58,137 nt of DNA, taken from Neorhizobium galegae bv. officinalis. GTDB lineage: Bacteria > Pseudomonadota > Alphaproteobacteria > Rhizobiales > Rhizobiaceae. The DNA lies in contig CCRI01000026.1 in NCBI GenBank assembly GCA_000985875.1, positions 1 through 58,137 on the forward strand. The letters are read 5' to 3'. The notes beneath the pieces are model-generated. The model did not search any database and was not told the DNA's origin. It saw only the letters and a program-made list of their open reading frames with translations. The position numbers and the translations under genes are program-made. Of this stretch, positions 51,392 to 58,137 are shown one piece after another. Numbering within the stretch: the first letter of the stretch is position 1; each line of letters opens with the position of its first letter.

Positions 51392-52234
51392 TTAGATGTC
51401 CGCGACGAAGGTCTGCCGCTGGGTGCCAAGGCCGTCGATGCCGAGCTCGACGACTTCGCCCGGTTTCAGGAAACGCTGCGGTTTCATGCCGAGGCCGACG
51501 CCCGGCGGCGTGCCGGTCGAGATGATGTCGCCCGGATGCAGCGACATGAACTGGCTGAGGTAGGAGACGAGATAACGGACACCGTAGACCATCGTCTTGG
51601 TGGAACCGTTCTGCATCTTCTCGCCATTGACGGTGAGCCACATCCCGAGGTTCTGCGGATCGGGGATTTCGTCCTTGGTGACGAGCCAGGGGCCGATTGG
51701 GCCGAAGGTGTCGCAGGACTTGCCCTTGGTCCACTGGCCGGAGCGCTCGCTCTGGAAGGCGCGTTCGGAGACGTCATTGGTCAGGCAGTAGCCGGCGACA
51801 TAATCCATCGCATCAGCTTCCGAGACATATTTCGCGGTCTTGCCGATGACCACCCCGAGCTCGACTTCCCAGTCGGTCTTTTCGGAACCCCGCGGAATGA
51901 CCACGTCGTCGTTCGGGCCGACGATGGCCGACGTCGCCTTCATGAAGATGATCGGCTCAGGCGGTACGGTCGCGCCGGTTTCGGCGGCATGGTCGGAGTA
52001 GTTGAGGCCGATGCAGATGAACTTTCCGGTGCCGGCGACGCAGGCGCCGATGCGGGTCGGCTGCAATTCGGGCAGGCTCTCCGGATCAAGAGCGGCTATC
52101 CTGGCGAGGCCTTCCGGGGAAATGGCAGGCCCGGCAATATCGGCGACATGGCCGGAAAGATCGCGAATCTTGCCCTTGTTGTCAAAAAGTGCCGGCGTTT
52201 CATGGCCCGGCTCGCCAATGCGCATCAGTTTCAA
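51392..52234 (-). CDS. Fumarylacetoacetate hydrolase (FAH) family protein
   Basis: The 280-residue protein has the FAH-fold signatures ICIGLNYSDHAAETGATVPPEPIIFMKATSAIVGP, the metal-binding DWEVELGVVIGK, and STGTPPGVGLGMKPQRFLKPGEVVELGIDGLG. A TTG start (LKLMRIGEPGHETPALFDN) is favoured because GGAGG lies 7 nt before it; the ATG at 52249 lacks a ribosome-binding site. Family members include ureidoglycolate lyase, acylpyruvate hydrolase and oxaloacetate decarboxylase; the substrate cannot be told here. It diverges from a nitroreductase gene. Confidence 0.9.
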   Translation of the reverse strand: MKLMRIGEPGHETPALFDNKGKIRDLSGHVADIAGPAISPEGLARIAALDPESLPELQPTRIGACVAGTGKFICIGLNYSDHAAETGATVPPEPIIFMKATSAIVGPNDDVVIPRGSEKTDWEVELGVVIGKTAKYVSEADAMDYVAGYCLTNDVSERAFQSERSGQWTKGKSCDTFGPIGPWLVTKDEIPDPQNLGMWLTVNGEKMQNGSTKTMVYGVRYLVSYLSQFMSLHPGDIISTGTPPGVGLGMKPQRFLKPGEVVELGIDGLGTQRQTFVADI

Positions 52235-52389
52235 AGCATGGTCCTCCATTTAAGCGAGGAGGTTTATGGAACATGCGTCCCGGCTTGTCACGCCCGTTTT
52301 CCGCCAACCAGAAGTCTGTTGCCAAGCAGGTCGGCGGGCCTATTGTTAGTCCTAAATCTGCCCTCGGCCTGCAAATTCGGAGAATGCCC

Positions 52390-52989
52390 ATGACCAGCAG
52401 CAATACCCGCGATTCGGAATTTCCGATCGATACCTTCTTCCTCGACCGTTGGTCGCCGCGGGCATTTACCGAAGAGACGATCGATCAGGCGACCATGTTG
52501 ACTATCTTGGATGCGGCGCATTGGGCGCCCTCCTCCGGCAACAATCAGCCCTGGCGTTTCATCTATGCGCTGCGCGGCACGCCGTCGTTTCCGGTGCTCG
52601 TGGACATTCTTTCGCCGGGTAACCAACGCTGGGCGCAGAACGCGGCAGCACTGATGATCGTCGTCTCGAAGACCTATCGCGTAGCCAGCACTGGAGAACA
52701 CCGGCTCGCCTATACACATTCTTACGACACCGGGGCGGCCTGGTTTTCGGTCATCTCGCAGGCGATGAAGCTCGGTTATCACGCGCATGGGATGGAAGGC
52801 CTGGACAAGGAAAAGGCCGTCGAGGTGCTAGGGATTCCGGAGGGCTACCGGGTCGAGGCAGCGGCTGCGATCGGTCGCATGGCCGACAAAAGCACCTTGC
52901 CTGATGATCTTGCCCAGCGGGAGTTTCCGAGCAAGCGCAAGCCGGTATCGGAAATTGCCTTCGAGGGGAAATTTACGGGAGAGCCCTGA
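52390..52989 (+). CDS. Nitroreductase family protein
   Basis: The 199-residue flavoenzyme-like protein has the FMN-binding motif RWSPRAFTEETID and the segment AHWAPSSGNNQPWRFIYA, typical of nitroreductases. The C-terminal part reads AAIGRMADKSTLP. The ATG at 52390 has CGGAGA at suitable spacing; the frame is open upstream into the FAH gene. It lies alone on the plus strand between the FAH gene and gyrB. Substrate unknown. Confidence 0.9.
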   Translation: MTSSNTRDSEFPIDTFFLDRWSPRAFTEETIDQATMLTILDAAHWAPSSGNNQPWRFIYALRGTPSFPVLVDILSPGNQRWAQNAAALMIVVSKTYRVASTGEHRLAYTHSYDTGAAWFSVISQAMKLGYHAHGMEGLDKEKAVEVLGIPEGYRVEAAAAIGRMADKSTLPDDLAQREFPSKRKPVSEIAFEGKFTGEP

Positions 52990-53009
52990 GGTCGCGATGC
53001 TTTAGGAAT

Positions 53010-53025
53010 TGTTTCACGTGAATCC
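53010..53025 (+). other. parS-like ParB-binding site 3
   Basis: TGTTTCACGTGAATCC matches TGTTTCACGTGAAACA at 14 of 16 positions, the best in the window together with site 4. It forms a perfect 15-bp inverted repeat with site 4. It lies in the convergent gap between the nitroreductase gene and gyrB. Confidence 0.75.
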
Positions 53026-53034
53026 ATATCCACA
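53026..53034 (+). other. Near-consensus DnaA box between paired parS-like sites
   Basis: ATATCCACA differs from the DnaA box TTATCCACA only at the first base. It lies inside the 15-bp spacer between sites 3 and 4. A single 8-of-9 match can arise by chance. Confidence 0.3.
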
Positions 53035-53038
53035 GGAA

Positions 53039-53054
53039 AGATTCACGTGAAACA
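53039..53054 (-). other. parS-like ParB-binding site 4
   Basis: On the minus strand the site reads TGTTTCACGTGAATCT, matching parS at 14 of 16 positions. It is inverted relative to site 3 with centres 29 bp apart. TTTTT follows on the plus strand, so the pair could also form a transcript hairpin. Confidence 0.75.
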
Positions 53055-53072
53055 TTTTTGAGCTGGACAAAC

Positions 53073-53106
53073 AAAAAGCGGCGGCCCGACGGACCGCCGC
53101 TTTTTT
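53073..53106. terminator. Bidirectional terminator between the nitroreductase gene and gyrB
   Basis: AAAAAGCGGCGG and CCGCCGCTTTTTT form a 12-bp stem with a 9-nt loop in the convergent intergenic region. Confidence 0.88.
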
Positions 53107-53123
53107 CTTGTGAGGCGACGACG

Positions 53124-55559
53124 TCAGATGTCGAGGTTGGCGACGCTCAGCGCATTTTCCTGGATGAACTCGCGGCGCGGTTCGACTTCGTCGCCCATCA
53201 GGCGCGAGAAGAGACCGTCGGCATCGGTCGCGTCGTTGACCCTGACCTGCAGCAGCGAGCGGACGTTCGGATCGAGCGTCGTTTCCCAAAGCTGCTCGGC
53301 ATTCATCTCGCCGAGACCCTTGTAACGCTGCATGGAAAGACCCTTACGGCCCGTCGCGAAGATCGATTCCAGGAGAGCACGGGGGCCGGACATTTCCTGC
53401 TGGCCATCCTTGCGGGTGAGGACGGGCGGCGTACGATAGATTTCCTGCAGGCGCGTCGTCATCTGGTCGATATGGCGGGCATCGGCCGAACCGATCAGCG
53501 CCACGTCCACGGCCGCGACTTCCTTGACGCCGCGCACCATGCGCTCGAAACGCAGGCCACCCTCGTCGGTCACATGGCCGGTCCAGCCGCGTTCGGTTTC
53601 CTCGGCGATCATGTCGAGGCGACGGGCAACTTCGGCGGCGGTCTCCAGAGCCCGTTCGCGATTGTCGGTCAGCTCCGGATTGAGCGCACCGGCGATCGCG
53701 GCCTGTTCGATGATCGAGCGGCTGTAGCGCGAATGCAGTCCTTCGACGAGGGCGCGCAGACGCAGCGCGTCCTGGATGACTTCGCGCATATCCTGGCCGG
53801 CACGGACTTCGCCGGAACCGAGCGTCAGCGTCGCCTCTTCGAGGCCCATGCTGATCAGGTACTCTTCCAGCGCGCTCTCGTTCTTCAGGTACTGGATCGA
53901 CTTGCCGCGGCTGACCTTATAGAGCGGCGGCTGGGCGATATAGATATGGCCGCGCTCGATCAGTTCCGGCATCTGACGGAAGAAGAAGGTCAGCAGCAGG
54001 GTGCGGATATGGGCGCCGTCGACGTCGGCGTCCGTCATGATGATGATCTTGTGGTAACGCAGCTTGTCGGCGTTGAATTCGTCCTTGCCGATCGATGTGC
54101 CGAGCGCGGTGATCAGCGTGCCGATTTCCTGGCTGGACAGCATCTTGTCGAAACGGGCCCGCTCGACGTTGAGGATTTTTCCACGCAGCGGCAGAATAGC
54201 CTGATTCTCACGCGAACGGCCCTGCTTTGCGGAACCGCCAGCGGAATCGCCCTCGACGAGGAACAGTTCCGACTTCGCCGGATCGCGCTCAGAGCAGTCG
54301 GCGAGCTTGCCGGGCAGCGAGGCGATGTCGAGCACGCCCTTGCGGCGGGTCAGCTCGCGGGCCTTGCGGGCGGCCTCGCGGGCAACGGCCGCCTCGACCA
54401 CCTTGCCGACAAGGATCTTCGCTTCGGACGGGTGCTCTTCAAACCAGGTGCTCAAGGCTTCGTTCATCAGGCTTTCGACCACTGGCCGAACTTCCGAAGA
54501 AACGAGCTTGTCCTTCGTCTGCGATGAAAACTTGGGATCGGGCACCTTCACGGAAAGCACCGCGGTCAGGCCTTCGCGGCAGTCTTCCCCCTGAAGCGTG
54601 ACCTTTTCCTTCTTGGTGATGCCGGAACTATCCGCGTAGGACGTCACCTGACGCGTCAGGGCGCCGCGGAAGCCGGCCATATGCGTGCCGCCATCGCGCT
54701 GGGGGATGTTGTTGGTGAAGCAGAGCATGTTTTCGTGGTAGCTGTCGTTCCACCACATGGCCACTTCGACAGTCATTCCGTCCTTTTCGCCCTTGATGCT
54801 GACGGGCTTTTCGACCAGCGGCTTCTTGGAGCGGTCGAGATAACGGACGAAGGCTTCGAGGCCGCCGTCATAGAGCATTTCCTCTTCCTTGACGTCTGGC
54901 TTGCGCTTGTCCGTTAGCCGGATTCTGACGCCGGAATTCAGGAACGCCAGTTCGCGCAGACGATGCTCGAGCGTGCCGTAGTCGTATTCGGTCATCGTGA
55001 AGGTTTCGGAGCTGACGAGGAAGGTAACCTCGGTTCCGGAGCGGCCTTCGTATTCGCCGATCACCTTGAGTGGACCGTCGGCTACGCCGTGGGTGAAGGA
55101 AATTTCGTGGAGCTTGCCGTTGCGGCGGATGCGCAGCTTCAGCCAGACGGACAGCGCGTTGACGACCGAGACGCCGACGCCATGCAACCCGCCCGAGACC
55201 TTGTAGGAATTCTGGTCGAACTTGCCGCCCGCGTGGAGCTGGGTCATGATCACTTCGGCAGCCGATACGCCTTCGCCGGTGTGAATGTCGGTCGGGATGC
55301 CGCGGCCGTTGTCCGTCACGGTGACGGAGCCATCGGCGTTGAGCGTCACGGTCACCAGGTCGGCATGGCCGGCCAGCGCCTCGTCGATCGCATTGTCCAC
55401 GACTTCGTAGACCATATGGTGCAGGCCGGAGCCGTCGTCCGTATCGCCGATATACATGCCGGGCCGCTTGCGAACGGCGTCGAGGCCCTTCAGAACCTTG
55501 ATCGAGTCGGCACCATATTCGGCACTCGCGCCATTATCGCTGACGGGTGTATCGGTCAT
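53124..55559 (-). CDS. gyrB: DNA gyrase subunit B
   Basis: The 811-residue GyrB shows the GHKL ATPase motifs (EVVDNAIDEALAGH, DNGRGIPTDIH and GLHGVGVSVVNALS), the Toprim motifs LVEGDSAGGSAKQGR and ITDADVDGAHIRTLLLTFFFR, and the C-terminal RYKGLGEMNAEQLWETTLDP. The last two stretches, plus the normal length, favour GyrB over ParE. It introduces negative supercoils together with GyrA. It converges with the nitroreductase gene across parS-like sites and a terminator. The ~140 bp upstream shows no clear operator. Confidence 0.96.
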   Translation of the reverse strand: MTDTPVSDNGASAEYGADSIKVLKGLDAVRKRPGMYIGDTDDGSGLHHMVYEVVDNAIDEALAGHADLVTVTLNADGSVTVTDNGRGIPTDIHTGEGVSAAEVIMTQLHAGGKFDQNSYKVSGGLHGVGVSVVNALSVWLKLRIRRNGKLHEISFTHGVADGPLKVIGEYEGRSGTEVTFLVSSETFTMTEYDYGTLEHRLRELAFLNSGVRIRLTDKRKPDVKEEEMLYDGGLEAFVRYLDRSKKPLVEKPVSIKGEKDGMTVEVAMWWNDSYHENMLCFTNNIPQRDGGTHMAGFRGALTRQVTSYADSSGITKKEKVTLQGEDCREGLTAVLSVKVPDPKFSSQTKDKLVSSEVRPVVESLMNEALSTWFEEHPSEAKILVGKVVEAAVAREAARKARELTRRKGVLDIASLPGKLADCSERDPAKSELFLVEGDSAGGSAKQGRSRENQAILPLRGKILNVERARFDKMLSSQEIGTLITALGTSIGKDEFNADKLRYHKIIIMTDADVDGAHIRTLLLTFFFRQMPELIERGHIYIAQPPLYKVSRGKSIQYLKNESALEEYLISMGLEEATLTLGSGEVRAGQDMREVIQDALRLRALVEGLHSRYSRSIIEQAAIAGALNPELTDNRERALETAAEVARRLDMIAEETERGWTGHVTDEGGLRFERMVRGVKEVAAVDVALIGSADARHIDQMTTRLQEIYRTPPVLTRKDGQQEMSGPRALLESIFATGRKGLSMQRYKGLGEMNAEQLWETTLDPNVRSLLQVRVNDATDADGLFSRLMGDEVEPRREFIQENALSVANLDI

Positions 55560-55698
55560 TAATTATCTTCCAATTCGTTTGAGATGCCGGTTAAGCGAAT
55601 CACCGGCCATTCCACCCTCAGAATATAGGGAAATCGGGGCGGTTTCTAAAGGTTGAGCCTCGCCAATACGGCATGAAAGCCGTGGATGCGCAGCGAAT

Positions 55699-56064
55699 TC
55701 AGCCTCGCATCTCGGCTTTTTTGAGGAGCGCGTCCATTTCCTCTATCACGTCCGGCTGCAAAGAGCGAATCCGCTGAGCCAGCCGGTTGGCAAAGCCGGT
55801 GTATGATGGCGGCAGACCCGCAGTATCGAGCACGACTTTCGGATGCGACGCTTCGGCAAGGCGGAAAAGCTCTTCCGCCTCGTCCCAGATGACGTTGAAA
55901 TAACCGGCGATCCGTTGCAGCAGCTCGAAGGTCGGGCGGCCGCGCTTGCCATGTTCCAGGGCCGAGAGATAGGCGGGGGTGACGCCGATCGCCTCAGCAA
56001 GCTCGCGCTGGGTGATGCCCTTGCGGCGGCGAAGCTCTCTCAGTGCGTGGCCGAAGGGCGTCAT
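55699..56064 (-). CDS. XRE-type helix-turn-helix regulator
   Basis: The 121-residue protein has an N-terminal Cro/CI-type HTH (ALRELRRRKGITQRELAEAIGVTPAYLSALEHGKRG, residues 7-42). A short C-terminal helical region follows (RLAQRIRSLQPDVIEEMDALLKKAEMRG). The start is the ATG overlapping the smr stop codon by 4 bp; the frame is open to 56181. It is the last of four overlapping genes (Tim44-like, mltA, smr, HTH). Its target and signal are unknown. Confidence 0.88.
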   Translation of the reverse strand: MTPFGHALRELRRRKGITQRELAEAIGVTPAYLSALEHGKRGRPTFELLQRIAGYFNVIWDEAEELFRLAEASHPKVVLDTAGLPPSYTGFANRLAQRIRSLQPDVIEEMDALLKKAEMRG

Positions 56065-56642
56065 TCCCGATCTCCGCGACCTCGGGAGAGCCGTACATAC
56101 ATAGCCCCCTCCCCGCCATGATGGCGCGCCGCCCATTCGTAGGAGGAGATCAGAAAGCGGAACTCGGCTTTCGAAAACCACAGCGGCACGGCGCGGCGGA
56201 GCGCTCCTTCGCTGCCCATCGAGCTGCCCTTGCCGGTGATCACCAGAACGTGGCGAAGGCCGCGGTCATGGGCCCTCAGCAGAAAATCGAGAAGCAGGTC
56301 GTGGGCCTCGCCCTGGAAAAGCCCGTGCAGATCGAGCCGGGCGTCGATCGGCAGCCGGCCCTTGGCGAGTTTTTTCTTGACCGGCTTTTCCAGCGGCTGA
56401 TGAGAGCCTACGGGACGCCTGACCGGCGCGGAAGCCGGAAGTTCGACCGCAAAACTTTCCTGACGGGGCGCTGGCTTCGGCTTTTTCGCTTCGACGGCTG
56501 CCTGTTCCGCGGCAATCTTTGCGGTTTCGGCTTCCTCGAATTCGAGGATCTCCTTCATGCGCCCAGGCAGGGCGCGGGCGGACTTGGCCACCCTGCCCCA
56601 CAATATCCGCTCTTCCGGATCGAGTTTGCGACCACCCTTCAT
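56061..56642 (-). CDS. Smr domain protein (MutS2 C-terminal-like)
   Basis: The 193-residue protein has an Smr domain at about residues 95-190, with LDLHGLFQGEAHDLLLDFLLRAHDRGLRHVLVITGKGSSMG and GAMYVRLSRGRG. The LDLHG and GKG motifs are the putative nuclease or nucleic-acid-binding residues. The N-terminal half is charged and low in complexity (AKIAAEQAAVEAKKPKPAPRQ). Smr proteins nick branched DNA or cleave RNA on collided ribosomes; which applies here is unknown. It overlaps both neighbours by 4 bp. Confidence 0.88.
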   Translation of the reverse strand: MKGGRKLDPEERILWGRVAKSARALPGRMKEILEFEEAETAKIAAEQAAVEAKKPKPAPRQESFAVELPASAPVRRPVGSHQPLEKPVKKKLAKGRLPIDARLDLHGLFQGEAHDLLLDFLLRAHDRGLRHVLVITGKGSSMGSEGALRRAVPLWFSKAEFRFLISSYEWAARHHGGEGAMYVRLSRGRGDRE

Positions 56643-57757
56643 CCGCCGTACCTGACAGAAGCCCCCTTGGGGATGAGGATATAGAAATCCGCGTCGTTGC
56701 GTACCGTTCCGGCAAGCTCGCCCGCCTCGAAGCCGGAACCGGTAAAAATATCGCCGCGCGCCGGGCCGACGATCGCCGAGCCGGTATCGAGCGCCAGCAT
56801 CAGCCGCGCGAAGGGTTTTCCGTTATCCATGTGGGTCAGCGTTTCGGAACGAATGAAGAAGGGAAAACCGAAGGTGTGGATCTGGCGATCGACCGCGAGC
56901 GAACGTCCCGGGATCAGCGGCACCTTGGCGGCGGCCACCGGCCCGAGCGACGGATCGGAGACATCCGCCTCCCGGAAGAAAATGTAGGAGCGATTGTGCC
57001 AGAGCACCTCGTTTACCTTAGCCGGATTCCGCTCCAGCCAGGCGCGGATGCTCTGCATGGAAATCTTTGCAGGATCGATCTCGCCGCGATCGATCAGCAG
57101 CTTGCCGATCGGCGAGAACGGATGACCCGCCTTGGCGGAATAGGTGATCCGCCGGATGTTTCCATCCGGATATCTAAGCCTCGCGGCGCCCTGGACATGG
57201 ATGAAGAAGACATCGACCTTGGACTTCGCATAGGCGATCTCCAGGCCTCGGCCTTCGAGGAAGCCGCGATCGATCTCGCCGCGATCCGGATAGGGCACGA
57301 TCCCATCGGGTGTCTGCCGACCGAACATGTAGCCGGAGTCCAATCCGGCCGGCCGGTTCGTGTCATCGAGATCGACGAGATCGTCGGGGCGATAATAAAA
57401 GGGATGGCCCCAAACATCGTCCCGCGTTTCCGAGACCTCGATCTCCGGCTCGTAGAAGGCGGTAACGAAACCGCGCCGGCCATCGTTGCGAGCAATCAGG
57501 AAGGGCGTGCAATGGGTTTCGAAAAAGGCCCGGGCGGAAACGGGATCGCCCGGGATGTCCCGGGCGGCTTCGATGAGGGTGGCGAGTTCTTCAGCCGTGA
57601 GGCCGAGGGCGCCGGTTCGATAGGGCTTGACCTTGCGAATATGCTCCAGCGACGCGCGCATGCCGGCAAACAGGACGGTCGGATCGTCATCGCCCCACCC
57701 CGCTAAATCGGGGAAGGATACCGGCCGTAGAGTATAATACGCAGAGCTCAAGGTCAT
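56639..57757 (-). CDS. mltA: Membrane-bound-type lytic murein transglycosylase A (MltA)
   Basis: The 372-residue protein has the MltA domain (GFVTAFYEPEIEVSETRDDVWGHPFYYRPDDLV) and a C-terminal 3D domain with LALDTGSAIVGPARGDIFTGSG. The aspartates there match the catalytic region of MltA. It cleaves peptidoglycan to 1,6-anhydro-muropeptides. Starting from the ATG that overlaps the preceding gene, there is no signal peptide or lipobox (MTLSSAYYTLRPVSFPDLAGW), unlike the enterobacterial lipoprotein. It overlaps the Tim44-like gene and smr by 4 bp each. Confidence 0.9.
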   Translation of the reverse strand: MTLSSAYYTLRPVSFPDLAGWGDDDPTVLFAGMRASLEHIRKVKPYRTGALGLTAEELATLIEAARDIPGDPVSARAFFETHCTPFLIARNDGRRGFVTAFYEPEIEVSETRDDVWGHPFYYRPDDLVDLDDTNRPAGLDSGYMFGRQTPDGIVPYPDRGEIDRGFLEGRGLEIAYAKSKVDVFFIHVQGAARLRYPDGNIRRITYSAKAGHPFSPIGKLLIDRGEIDPAKISMQSIRAWLERNPAKVNEVLWHNRSYIFFREADVSDPSLGPVAAAKVPLIPGRSLAVDRQIHTFGFPFFIRSETLTHMDNGKPFARLMLALDTGSAIVGPARGDIFTGSGFEAGELAGTVRNDADFYILIPKGASVRYGG

Positions 57758-58137
57758 TGTTCGGATTCGGTGGCGACCAGTCTCCAATTCGGATCGCGGG
57801 AGCGGATGTCGCGGGCGAAGGTCCAGATGTCGGTGACTTCGGCCACGGTTTCCTGGTCGCCGTCGATCAGTGCCCCGGCCTTGTCATAGGTGGCGGAAAT
57901 GAGCTGGCTGACAATCCGGACGGTGATCTGTTCCTCGGCGTCCTTGACCGCGGCATGGGTGATATCCGCCTTGTCGATACCGACGAATGTGGACTTCACC
58001 ACTTCACCGCGGGATTCCCGGTCGGTGATCGCCGCATCGAAACCGTCGAATACTTCTTTGGACAGAAGGCCCTTCAGCGTCTTCCGGTCGCCATCCGCAA
58101 AGGCCATGACGATCATCTCGTATGCCATGCGCGCGCC
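57754..58137 (-). CDS. Tim44-like domain protein (partial, runs off the window)
   Basis: The last 127 residues of a Tim44/TimA-like protein are visible (GARMAYEMIVMAFADGDRKTLKGLLSKEVFDGFDAAI ... VTDIWTFARDIRSRDPNWRLVATESE). The reading frame is open to the end of the window, so the N terminus, usually a membrane segment and a linker, lies outside. The C-terminal fold binds lipids or membranes in the family. Its stop codon overlaps the mltA start by 4 bp. Confidence 0.85.
   Translation of the reverse strand, partial: GARMAYEMIVMAFADGDRKTLKGLLSKEVFDGFDAAITDRESRGEVVKSTFVGIDKADITHAAVKDAEEQITVRIVSQLISATYDKAGALIDGDQETVAEVTDIWTFARDIRSRDPNWRLVATESEQ

Noticed and set aside
52189..52389. 67-residue N-terminal extension of the nitroreductase
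   Set aside because: It overlaps the FAH gene in antisense, has no family similarity, and a ribosome-binding site fits the ATG at 52390.
53058..54527. 489-codon plus-strand frame opposite gyrB
   Set aside because: Shadow of a highly conserved gene; begins inside the terminator hairpin.

Overview
The window is a gene-dense, high-GC stretch of alphaproteobacterial chromosome. It most likely comes from the Rhizobiaceae (Rhizobium, Agrobacterium, Neorhizobium or a relative). The evidence is the chvG-chvI-hprK-EIIA-HPr block, actS/actR, a DivL-type kinase with Tyr at the phospho-acceptor position, trpFBA-accD-folC, hslV-GNAT-hslU, his genes followed by coaA, and a TsaE-phosphotransferase fusion. 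I see no rRNA, tRNA, CRISPR array, insertion sequence or prophage. Almost every gene is a core rhizobial gene, so novelty here lies in gene fusions, couplings and intergenic signals.

Layout. 0.2-7 kb: an ornithine cyclodeaminase-family gene coupled to hrpB, the redox two-component pair actS/actR, mmcB, and an L,D-transpeptidase lipoprotein. 7-14.9 kb (minus strand): glcB and a LysR regulator, an orphan hydantoinase/oxoprolinase, a cytochrome P450, and a DUF1402 exported protein. 15-22.3 kb: hslV-GNAT-hslU on minus, diverging from hisB-DUF2628-hisH-hisA-hisF-hisE-coaA on plus. 22.3-25.1 kb (minus): alkB, arfB, pckA. 25.4-35.9 kb (plus): chvI, chvG, hprK, EIIA-Man, HPr; then ahcY; then divL, tsaE-amgK and murU. 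36-43.1 kb (plus): addB, addA, trxA. 43.2-48.2 kb (minus, read from 48.2 kb down): trpF, trpB, trpA, accD, folC. 48.4-58.1 kb: an SprT/YgjP-like metallopeptidase, DUF2852, phaZ, an FAH-family hydrolase, a nitroreductase (plus), gyrB, and the coupled Tim44-like/mltA/smr/HTH set, cut by the window edge.

Functional themes. Central carbon control is represented by pckA, glcB, ChvG/ChvI acid and envelope sensing, and a transport-less PTS. Envelope biology is represented by the L,D-transpeptidase, MltA, AmgK/MurU muropeptide salvage and possibly DUF1402. DNA maintenance is represented by addAB, gyrB, alkB, mmcB and smr, and cell-cycle control by divL.

The strongest non-coding signal is four copies of a parS-like motif with core GTTTCACGTGAATC, at about 23.43, 49.27, 53.02 and 53.05 kb. 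Each lies in a 3-prime intergenic region next to a transcription terminator. The pair beside gyrB forms a perfect 15-bp inverted repeat whose spacer holds a near-consensus DnaA box. This fits a position near the chromosome origin and ParAB centromere. Other good regulatory candidates are a 9-2-9 palindrome upstream of ahcY (SahR-like) and two LacI-type boxes, three helical turns apart, upstream of pckA.
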